DNA of 14,606 nt from JBGLNJ01 sp964353405. Lineage in GTDB: Bacteria > Chloroflexota > Anaerolineae > Fen-1058. A model generated the notes under the pieces. The model did not search any database and was not told where the DNA came from. It saw only the letters and a program-made list of their open reading frames with translations. The stretch spans positions 1 through 14,606 of the forward strand of contig CAYGWJ010000207.1 in assembly GCA_964353405.1 (NCBI GenBank), written 5' to 3'. The position numbers and the translations under genes were made by a program. How positions within the stretch are numbered: position 1 is the stretch's first letter; each line of letters opens with the position of its first letter. Of the stretch, positions 1 to 6,612 are shown piece by piece.

Positions 1-1
1 T

Positions 2-328
2 GCCGACGCCTTTGCGGCCGATAAGGATGTCAAGACGTACTATATCAGCGGCCAGGACGCCGAGAAGGCTTCCATCCAGTACATCATTGACGGCAAGCAG
101 TCCATGACCGTCCTCAAGGACGTCCGCACGCTGGTCAAGGACGCCATCACGGCGGCGGTGGCTTACCTCAAGGGTGGCACCCCTGAGAAAACCAACACCT
201 ACAACAACGGCAAGATTGATGTCCCGGCCAAGCCGTCGGCCATCGTCACCGTCACCAAAGACAACGTCAAGGCCGCCATCGTGGACTCGGGCTACCATCC
301 GGCCAGCGACTTTACCGGCTTGAAGTAA
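2..328 (+). CDS. chvE: ChvE-like multiple-monosaccharide ABC transporter substrate-binding protein, C-terminal part
   Basis: Open from the left edge to TAA at 326-328, giving the last 108 residues; the start, signal peptide and N-terminal lobe lie outside the window. The family is an extracytoplasmic Peripla_BP_4 sugar-binding protein that delivers monosaccharides such as xylose, glucose or galactose to a GguA/GguB transporter. Seen here are the pocket-type motif SGQDAE, the conserved stretch QYIIDGKQSMTV and the end motif TYNNGKIDVPA. It is about 65% identical by eye, over about 106 residues, to the binding-protein domain embedded in the next gene, so the two are paralogs. It is followed by the ATPase and permease in the usual chvE-gguA-gguB order, with 109 bases to the ATPase start. 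The exact sugar cannot be told from this fragment. Confidence 0.88.
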   Translation, partial: ADAFAADKDVKTYYISGQDAEKASIQYIIDGKQSMTVLKDVRTLVKDAITAAVAYLKGGTPEKTNTYNNGKIDVPAKPSAIVTVTKDNVKAAIVDSGYHPASDFTGLK

Positions 329-374
329 GAGCTCGTAGTTAGTCCGTTAGGAATTTCCTTTTCCGCCATCACCC

Positions 375-406
375 CCCCCTCTCCTGTCGTCAGACGGGGG
401 AGGGGG
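375..406 (+). other. strong stem-loop between binding-protein and ATPase genes
   Basis: Positions 375-388 pair with 393-406 as an unbroken 14-bp stem, including two G-T pairs, closed by the loop GTCA. No T tract follows, so it is a poor intrinsic terminator. In binding-protein-dependent transporter operons, such hairpins often protect the 3' end of the abundant binding-protein message and lower downstream expression; that role is inferred here. The C-rich arm followed by a G-rich arm also resembles dispersed intergenic repeats, which cannot be tested from one copy. Confidence 0.6.
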
Positions 407-421
407 TCGGGGGGTGGGGGG
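396..421 (+). other. G-quadruplex-type G run just upstream of the ATPase ribosome binding site
   Basis: Four G tracts of 5, 5, 6 and 6 bases are separated by A, TC and T, which fits the classical quadruplex pattern with very short loops. It lies on the coding strand and would be present in the mRNA. It ends 3 bases before the GGAGG at 424-428 that serves the ATPase start at 438. Its first two tracts are the right arm of the hairpin at 375-406, so the two structures should exclude each other. Folding and any regulatory effect are inferred. Confidence 0.5.
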
Positions 422-437
422 TTGGAGGCAGAGGGCG

Positions 438-2996
438 ATGAGTACTCCCATCTTAGAGATGAAAAACATTACCAAGACATTCCCTGGCGTGAAAGCTTTG
501 AGCAACGTCAGCTTTCGAGTCGCCCAGGGTGAGGTTCATTGCCTGGTCGGCGAAAACGGCGCGGGCAAGTCCACTCTCATGAAGGTATTGAGTGGAGTCT
601 ATCCACACGGGGAATACACCGGCGACATCGTTTTCGGCGGACAGGTGCAGAAATTCAGCGGCATTCACGACAGCGAAAAGGCCGGCATTGCCATTATCTA
701 CCAGGAGCTGGCGCTTGTCCCCGAAATGACCGTCTATGAAAACATCTTCCTCGGCAATGAGATCAGAAAAGGCCCTACCGTTGACTGGAACGAAACCATC
801 AAAAGTGCGACCGAAGCACTTAAGAAAGTCAGGCTCGACGTAAACCCCGCCATCCAAGTCAAGAATTTGGGCGTGGGCAAGCAGCAATTGGTCGAAATTG
901 CCAAAGCGTTGAGCAAGGACGTCAAACTCCTCATCTTGGATGAGCCGACCGCGGCCTTGAACGAGGATGACAGTGCCAATCTATTGAACCTGATAAGCGG
1001 TCTTAGAGAGCACGGCGTCACTTGTGTAATGATTTCACACAAGCTGAAAGAAGTCATCGCGATTGCCGATACGGTCACAGTTTTGCGGGACGGCCAGACC
1101 ATCTGCACCCTGGATGCCCACAAAGGCCAGGTGTCTGAAAACGTGCTGATCAAGCACATGGTCGGGCGTGAAATCGACAATATCTATCCGACAAGACAAC
1201 GCCAGCCATTCAAAGCGGCGGCTGCCGCCGTAGAAAAAGCTAAAGCGGCTGGCGTAAAGATCATTTCGTACGACCGGCTGATCACCAACACCAAAGCCGT
1301 GGATTATTACGTGACCTTTGATAGCATCGGCGTCGGCGCACAGCAGGCGCAATACCTGGTTGACCATGCCACGGGCAAAGGCAACCCGCTGTATCTGTAT
1401 GCCGGCGCTGTAACTGACAACAACGCCTTCATTTTCTTCCAGGGCGCCTGGGGTGTTTTGCAGCGAAAGATCGCCGATGGCACTTTCGTCATCAAGAATT
1501 CAAGCCAGGCCGTTAGTCTTCAGGCGAATGCCACCCTGACGCGTGACCAGGAAAGCGCGATCTTTCGCCAGATCACTACCAACTGGGAACCCTACACCGC
1601 CAAGAACCTGGCGCAATTCAATTTGGCCGCCGCAACCACGGCGGACAAGGGTAATGTCTTTATCCTCGCCCCCAATGATAGCACCGCTCGCGCGATTGCC
1701 GATGCTTTCGTTGCTGACAAAGATGTCAAGAGCTGCATCATTACCGGCATGGACGCCGAGGAAGCTTCCGCCCAGTACATCATTGATGGCAAGCAGTCGA
1801 TGACCGTCTTCAAGAATGTCCGCACCCTGGTACAGACCGCAATCGACGCCTCGGTAGCCCTGCTCAAGGGCCGGGCTCCCGCAGTCAACGGTACTTACAA
1901 TAACGGTACGATGGATGTCCCGGCGCTCCAGTCTCCGGTTGTCTCAGTCGACAAGGCGAATGTCAAAGCCGCTTTGATCGACTCTGGCTATTACAAGGCA
2001 GGTGACTTGACCGCCGCCTCAAATACGCCTGCGTCCTCAGCCAGTTTAGAAATCGGAATCGTTCTCCCAACCAAGGATGAACCGCGCTGGATCCAGGATC
2101 AGACTCGTTTCCAGGCTGCGCTCACAGCTGCTGGCTACAAAGCTGAAATTCTCTTCAGTCAGGGTAATCCCGCCAAGGAGAAAGCGAACGTCGAATCACT
2201 GCTGACCAGGGGCATCAAAGTTCTAATCATCTGCCCGCAAGGCGGTGGAGAAGTCGTGCTGGAGGTAAAAAACTGGAATGCTTACGACCCGACCCTCGGC
2301 AGAACGATCCTCAAGGATATTAATTTCAACGTCAAGAAGGGCGAAATCGTCGGCTTTGCAGGCTTGATGGGATCCGGGCGCACGGAGCTGGCCCTGAGCC
2401 TGTTCGGAAATCCGAAAGGCTATCGAACCAGCGGCGAAATGCTGGTCCAGGGTAAGAAGGCACACTTGACGCATCCCAGTAAGGCGATCCAAGCCGGCAT
2501 GGCTTATGCCAGCGAGGACCGAAAAGCGGCCGGCCTGATTCTGATACAGGATGTGAAGCAAAATATTACCCTCGCCAATTTGCGGGAAATAGCCGATCGA
2601 GGCGTCGTCAACAACAACGCAGAGATCAAGATTGCCGAAGAATACAGGGGTTCTCTCAATATCAAAACGCCGAGCATTGAGCAGAAGGTTTCAAATCTAA
2701 GCGGCGGCAACCAGCAAAAGGTCTCGGTAGCCAAATGGCTGTTTGTCAAGCCGGACGTGCTCATACTGGACGAGCCGACGCGCGGCATTGACGTGGGCGC
2801 CAAATATGAGATCTATACCATCATGACCAAGCTCGTCCAGCAGGGCATGAGCATCATCATGATATCGTCCGAGTTGCCCGAGGTGCTCGGCATGAGCGAT
2901 AGAATATACGTTGTTTCCGCCGGCAAAATCAGCGGCGAACTGCCGATCGAGGAAGCGACCCAGGAAAAGATCATGCGCCTGGCAACGAACTATTAA
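438..2996 (+). CDS. mmsA: CUT2 monosaccharide ABC transporter ATPase (MmsA/GguA) with an inserted sugar-binding-protein domain
   Basis: The ATP-hydrolysing subunit of a monosaccharide importer, acting on the cytoplasmic face with the permease at 3008. ATG 438 is chosen because GGAGG at 424-428 is well spaced and the protein then opens MSTPILEMKNITKTF, as in the family. NBD1 (1-258) has Walker A GENGAGKST, Q-loop IIYQEL, signature LGVGKQQ, Walker B LLILDEP and switch motif ISHKL. NBD2 (602-852) has the usual degenerate P-loop GLMGSGRTE, signature LSGGNQQ, Walker B VLILDEP and SSELPEV instead of a switch histidine. These two parts sum to 509 residues, the normal family length. Residues 259-601 are extra: a circularly permuted ChvE-like domain placed exactly in the inter-domain linker and in frame at both ends. 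A real fusion or a chimeric assembly are both possible. Confidence 0.9.
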   Translation: MSTPILEMKNITKTFPGVKALSNVSFRVAQGEVHCLVGENGAGKSTLMKVLSGVYPHGEYTGDIVFGGQVQKFSGIHDSEKAGIAIIYQELALVPEMTVYENIFLGNEIRKGPTVDWNETIKSATEALKKVRLDVNPAIQVKNLGVGKQQLVEIAKALSKDVKLLILDEPTAALNEDDSANLLNLISGLREHGVTCVMISHKLKEVIAIADTVTVLRDGQTICTLDAHKGQVSENVLIKHMVGREIDNIYPTRQRQPFKAAAAAVEKAKAAGVKIISYDRLITNTKAVDYYVTFDSIGVGAQQAQYLVDHATGKGNPLYLYAGAVTDNNAFIFFQGAWGVLQRKIADGTFVIKNSSQAVSLQANATLTRDQESAIFRQITTNWEPYTAKNLAQFNLAAATTADKGNVFILAPNDSTARAIADAFVADKDVKSCIITGMDAEEASAQYIIDGKQSMTVFKNVRTLVQTAIDASVALLKGRAPAVNGTYNNGTMDVPALQSPVVSVDKANVKAALIDSGYYKAGDLTAASNTPASSASLEIGIVLPTKDEPRWIQDQTRFQAALTAAGYKAEILFSQGNPAKEKANVESLLTRGIKVLIICPQGGGEVVLEVKNWNAYDPTLGRTILKDINFNVKKGEIVGFAGLMGSGRTELALSLFGNPKGYRTSGEMLVQGKKAHLTHPSKAIQAGMAYASEDRKAAGLILIQDVKQNITLANLREIADRGVVNNNAEIKIAEEYRGSLNIKTPSIEQKVSNLSGGNQQKVSVAKWLFVKPDVLILDEPTRGIDVGAKYEIYTIMTKLVQQGMSIIMISSELPEVLGMSDRIYVVSAGKISGELPIEEATQEKIMRLATNY
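1212..2240 (+). other. embedded, circularly permuted ChvE-like sugar-binding domain inside the ATPase
   Basis: Codes for residues 259-601 of the 852-residue ATPase. It opens in the middle of a sugar-binding protein (KAAAAAVEKAKAAGVK, then ISYDRLI at 276-282). It then runs through APNDSTA (near 411-417) and TGMDAE (436-441) to the normal C-terminus near 527. After a short Ser/Ala/Thr/Pro linker it restarts with the mature N-terminus LEIGIVLPTKDEPRW (537-551) and stops at VLIICPQ (601), just where the first residue would follow. One whole domain is thus present once, cut in the loop after the third beta strand. Pocket-type motifs look intact. The internal junction has no signal peptide, so the domain would be cytoplasmic here. 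The donor may have been a protein with tandem binding domains. Confidence 0.85.
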
Positions 2997-3007
2997 GGAG
3001 GCCCAAG

Positions 3008-4267
3008 ATGTCATCCATCAAAAATTCACAAGCTGATCTGGCCCAGGCCAGCCCCGTAAAAGGCGTGGAGCCCAAGACGTCGTTTGTCACGGATTTGGCA
3101 AAAGTGTTGCAGGCGAATATCCGTGACTATGGCATGTATATCGCGCTGTTCGTGATCATCGTGTTCTTTGCATGGCAAACGAAGGGCCTCTTTATTTCGC
3201 CGAGAAACATCAGCAACCTGCTGAATCAGACGGGCTATATCGCGGTCCTGGCCGTCGGCATGACGCTCGTCATCGTCATCCGGCACATTGACCTGTCGGT
3301 CGGTTTTCTCTCTGGCTTGATCGGCGCGATTGTGGCCATCGCCCTGTCGGCCTGGCACCTGCCGGTCTACGTGGTCATACCGCTGGCGCTGGCGCTCGGA
3401 GTTCTGGGGGGGTGTCTCACCGCTTTCCTGGTGGCGAACCTGGGCATCCCAGCCTTTGTTGCAACGCTGGGTGGATGGTTGTGGTACCGGGGAATCTTGT
3501 TGCTTGTACTGGCGGGTACGGGCACGATCATTGTTGAGAACAAGGTTTTTAACGCCATCGGCAACGGCTTTATTCCCGACATTTTTCCGTCTGACACTGC
3601 GTTTTTGCCGGGAATTCACAAGCTGACGCTGATTCTGGGACTGGTGGTCATCGTCCTGTTCATCATCGGCCAAATCAACGGCCGCAGACAAAAGCTGGCC
3701 TACAACTTTGAAGTGCTGCCGATGAATATCTTCATCCTCACATTGGTCTTTGTGTCGGTTTTGCTCGGCGCGATCACCTGGGTGCTGGCAGGCTACAACG
3801 GCCTCTCGTGGACCGTGGTGATCATGTTGATCGTGGTGGCGCTGTACCAATTCATTACAACACAGACGGTGCTGGGCAGACACATTTACGCTCTGGGTGG
3901 AAATCCCGAGGCAGCCCAGTTGAGCGGCATCAATGTCAAGAGATTGACCTACATCGTCTTTGGCTCGATGGGCATGCTGTCCGGTTTGGCGGGCATCTTG
4001 TTCACCTCCCGCTTGCGGTCCGCCACACCGCAGGCAGGGACGCTGTTTGAATTGGATTGCATCGCGGCGGCTTTTATCGGCGGCGCATCACCCGCCGGCG
4101 GCATCGGCAAGGTGATGGGGTCGCTCATCGGCGCGTTGGTTTACATGTCGCTGACGAGCGGCATGAACCTCATGGGCACGGACATTGCTCTCCAGTACAT
4201 CGTCAGAGGCGTGGTGCTTGCGCTGGCTGTTATCTTTGATGTGACCACCCGTAGGCAAGGAAGATAA
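3008..4267 (+). CDS. mmsB: multiple-monosaccharide ABC transporter permease (MmsB/GguB)
   Basis: The membrane channel subunit of the sugar importer formed with the ATPase at 438 and the ChvE-like binding protein. It has 419 residues, the usual GguB length (longer than RbsC because of an insert around residues 175-250). A hydrophilic N-terminal stretch of about 40 residues precedes many hydrophobic segments. The family motif IRHIDLSVG lies at 91-99 and the conserved glycine-rich C-terminal region GGASPAGGIGKVMGSLIGALVY marks the BPD_transp_2 fold. The Shine-Dalgarno AAGGAGG at 2995-3001 overlaps the TAA stop of the ATPase, with the ATG 6 bases later, so translation is probably coupled. Nothing is broken here, so the transport operon looks maintained despite the odd ATPase. 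Confidence 0.92.
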   Translation: MSSIKNSQADLAQASPVKGVEPKTSFVTDLAKVLQANIRDYGMYIALFVIIVFFAWQTKGLFISPRNISNLLNQTGYIAVLAVGMTLVIVIRHIDLSVGFLSGLIGAIVAIALSAWHLPVYVVIPLALALGVLGGCLTAFLVANLGIPAFVATLGGWLWYRGILLLVLAGTGTIIVENKVFNAIGNGFIPDIFPSDTAFLPGIHKLTLILGLVVIVLFIIGQINGRRQKLAYNFEVLPMNIFILTLVFVSVLLGAITWVLAGYNGLSWTVVIMLIVVALYQFITTQTVLGRHIYALGGNPEAAQLSGINVKRLTYIVFGSMGMLSGLAGILFTSRLRSATPQAGTLFELDCIAAAFIGGASPAGGIGKVMGSLIGALVYMSLTSGMNLMGTDIALQYIVRGVVLALAVIFDVTTRRQGR

Positions 4268-4304
4268 CATAAACTTGCGAGGTTTTCCTTATCGGTGGGG
4301 GGAG

Positions 4305-4325
4305 ACGGCGGGCCTGGCCCGCCGT
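4305..4325 (+). terminator. GC-rich hairpin after the mmsB gene, possible terminator
   Basis: ACGGCGGGC at 4305-4313 pairs perfectly with 4317-4325 around a 3-base loop, 37 bases after the mmsB stop. No T tract follows, so it may act as a Rho-assisted terminator or an mRNA-end stabiliser. The rest of the 238-base gap to the next gene holds no gene I can support, and no convincing promoter box was found in it. Confidence 0.4.
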
Positions 4326-4505
4326 GTTCCACTAGCATCATCGCGGAGGCTTTTAAACATGATAAAGCAAAAGGATGCCGCAAATCTCAGGCTCAACAAC
4401 AGCGGTTTTCGGGTGTGCGTGCTTCCTCTCTCTCCGTAATGTCGAGTTGCCAATCGCCTGATTCTAGTCACATCCTGATCGCGGTCACTTGTTGGTTGGA
4501 TTGAA

Positions 4506-5498
4506 TTGTTGAAAGAGCATAGATTGGCGCAACCAGGCTCGCGTTGGAGCGCCCTCGTCAGGCGTCCAGAGACCTACCTGGTTGCGCTAGTGCTTGTGAT
4601 GAGCCTGATCCTCAGTCTGCGCACCCACACGTTTTTCACCCCGGTCAACCTCTTCAATATACTGCGCGCGTTTTCCTGGATCGCCGTCGCCGCGTTTGGC
4701 GAGATGCTGGTGCTCATCATCGGGGGCATTGACCTGTCAGTGGGCGCGGTGATGGCGCTGGCCGGCATGGTCAGTGCATTGGCGCTTCAATCGGATGCAG
4801 ATGTGGTCATCGCGGTGGGTGCGGGGTTGCTCGCGGCAGCTCTGGTCGGCCTGGTGAACGGCACTGTCATCAGCGCGCTCAAACTGCCGCCGTTCATCGT
4901 GACGCTGGCGACGACGAGCGTGGTACGCGGGCTTGTGTTTGGCCTGGCGCGCGGCTGGCCGCTGCGCGATCTGCCGGAGAGCTACCGGCTATTGGGCCAG
5001 CTCGATTTGAGCCTGGGCCAGTGGCCCATCCCCGTGCCGGTGCTCATCATGCTGGGGCTGGCTATGTTGGTCACGTTACTCTTGCATTGGACGGTGCTCG
5101 GTCGCCATTTATACACTTTGGGACGCAGCGAGCCGGCGCTGTTGGTGTCCGGCGTGAATGTCGAGCAGATCAGACAAGTGGTGTATACACTATCCAGCCT
5201 GTTAGCCGGCATGGGCGGGATCATGATGACTGCTCGGCTCGGGGTGGCCGCGCCCACCGCCGCCACCGGCTATGAGCTGGATGTGATTGCGTCGGCGATC
5301 ATTGGCGGCGTGAGCCTGTTTGGAGGCGTGGGCAATGCGCTGGGGGTGATGCTGGGCGCGGTGCTGATGCAATTGCTGCGCAGCGGCGTGGTGCTGCTGG
5401 ACTTTCCGGTGTACTGGCAGCAGGCCGCGATGGGGACGCTGGTTCTGGCCGCCATCATCCTGGATCGCCGCCGCCATCCCCGCGCTGAAGGAACGTGA
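4506..5498 (+). CDS. CUT2 (RbsC/XylH-type) sugar ABC transporter permease
   Basis: An integral membrane permease of the BPD_transp_2 family, 330 residues, close to the usual 320-340. It has about 8-10 hydrophobic segments from residue 24 on, the family motif GGIDLSVG at 73-80, and the conserved late segment TGYELDVIASAIIGG followed by a glycine-rich helix. The TTG start at 4506 is weakly supported: no good ribosome binding site is visible and a later start is possible. It is the first gene of a cassette with a sugar-binding lipoprotein (43 bases downstream) and an ATPase-kinase fusion. It is not a copy of mmsB, being about 90 residues shorter. In this setting it may act as a transporter or as the membrane relay of a receptor. 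Confidence 0.88.
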   Translation: MLKEHRLAQPGSRWSALVRRPETYLVALVLVMSLILSLRTHTFFTPVNLFNILRAFSWIAVAAFGEMLVLIIGGIDLSVGAVMALAGMVSALALQSDADVVIAVGAGLLAAALVGLVNGTVISALKLPPFIVTLATTSVVRGLVFGLARGWPLRDLPESYRLLGQLDLSLGQWPIPVPVLIMLGLAMLVTLLLHWTVLGRHLYTLGRSEPALLVSGVNVEQIRQVVYTLSSLLAGMGGIMMTARLGVAAPTAATGYELDVIASAIIGGVSLFGGVGNALGVMLGAVLMQLLRSGVVLLDFPVYWQQAAMGTLVLAAIILDRRRHPRAEGT

Positions 5499-5541
5499 CG
5501 AGCCACGCCGGTCGAATCACGGCCAGGCGTCTCGTTCGCAA

Positions 5542-6612
5542 ATGGTTTTTTCTAAGTCTATGACCGCACACAAACTCATTTGCCTGGTCCTGGCAACGGC
5601 GTTGTTGGCCGCCTGTCAGCCGCCCGATCATCAGGCCTTGCAGCCTTTCTCGACGCCCACCCGGCCTCCGCGCGCGCTTACCCTCGCCTGGATTCCCAAG
5701 GCGCTCAACAACCCAGTTTTTGAGCTGGGGCGAGAGGGCGCATTGCAAAAAGCGGCCGAGTTGACCGCCCGCGGCCCGGTACCGGTCAATGTGCTGTACG
5801 TGGGGCCGGTCACCTCAGATGCCGCCGAGCAGGTGCGTGTGGTGGAAGACGTCATCCGCCGTGGCGTGGACGCGATCGCCATTTCGTGCGACGATCCGAC
5901 CGCCTGCGTGGAGCCGATCAACAAAGCGATGGCCGCCCACATCCCGGTGTTGACCTGGGATTCCGACTCGCCGGACAGTCGCCGTCTGACCTATCTCGGC
6001 ATCAACAACTACCAGGCCGGCCGCACTGCCGCCGATTTGCTCTCGCGCGCCTTGAAGGGCAAAGGTAAAATCGCTCTGCTGACCGGCGTACCGGGCGCTT
6101 ACAACCTAGAAGAGCGCATTCGGGGATTCAAGGCTGGCATCGCCCATTTCCCAGACATGCGCATCGTGGCGACGGCGGTGAGCAATGACGACATTAACCT
6201 GGGCGTGCAAGTGGTGGAAGAAACCATGCAGGCCTATCCCGACCTGGACGGTTGGTTTTTTGTTGGGATGTGGCCATTATTCGCCGAACGCGGCTCGATG
6301 CCATTGTGGGAAGGCGCGGCGCGCCAGCGCGGCATGCAAGTCGTCGCATTCGATACGCTGCCGGTCGAGCTCGAGTTTTTGCGGGATGGCTACCTTTCGG
6401 CTTTGATCGGACAAAAGTACTGGGGATGGGGCGCGGACGCAGTGCAGATGCTTTACGATCACTTGCTCTACGGTAAGACGTTTGAGCCATTCACCGATAC
6501 CGGCATGGACGTTGTCACCACGAGCAATGTGCAGGCCATGCTTGACGACTGGAAGAACAACGACTTTAGCCGTTCTTTGCCTGACCCGTTCGTTCCCAAT
6601 CCGTTCAAATGA
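5542..6612 (+). CDS. RbsB-like sugar-binding lipoprotein (Peripla_BP_4)
   Basis: A 356-residue extracytoplasmic sugar-binding protein. The N-terminus has a charged start, a hydrophobic core and the lipobox LLAAC with the lipidated cysteine at residue 25, followed by a Pro/Thr-rich linker, so it should be tethered to the membrane surface. The binding-domain core starts near residue 45 (LTLAWIPKALNNPVF) and keeps family landmarks: DAIAISCDDP, an ITYLGINNYQAG-like turn, LLTGVPGAYNLEERI and VVAFDTLP. A second ATG at 5560 also lies before the signal segment and cannot be excluded; neither start has a clear ribosome binding site. The stop overlaps the next start as ATGA, so the product is probably made together with the ATPase-kinase. 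It is the likely ligand detector of that system; the ligand is unknown. Confidence 0.88.
   Translation: MVFSKSMTAHKLICLVLATALLAACQPPDHQALQPFSTPTRPPRALTLAWIPKALNNPVFELGREGALQKAAELTARGPVPVNVLYVGPVTSDAAEQVRVVEDVIRRGVDAIAISCDDPTACVEPINKAMAAHIPVLTWDSDSPDSRRLTYLGINNYQAGRTAADLLSRALKGKGKIALLTGVPGAYNLEERIRGFKAGIAHFPDMRIVATAVSNDDINLGVQVVEETMQAYPDLDGWFFVGMWPLFAERGSMPLWEGAARQRGMQVVAFDTLPVELEFLRDGYLSALIGQKYWGWGADAVQMLYDHLLYGKTFEPFTDTGMDVVTTSNVQAMLDDWKNNDFSRSLPDPFVPNPFK

Noticed and set aside
1211..2248. Near-identical 11-bp sequences at the two ends of the ATPase insert as a transposon target duplication
   Set aside because: They differ at two bases and sit in different codon phases (1027 bases apart, not a multiple of three). 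No terminal inverted repeats or transposase are present.
3026..3883. A long open frame of 285 codons antisense to mmsB
   Set aside because: It mirrors the codon pattern of the sense gene, is rich in His, Gln, Asp and Arg without any recognisable domain, and mmsB is well supported.
4268..4505. A small open frame of 69 codons in the gap between the two sugar cassettes
   Set aside because: No ribosome binding site, low-complexity composition running through a GC-rich hairpin, and no recognisable domain.
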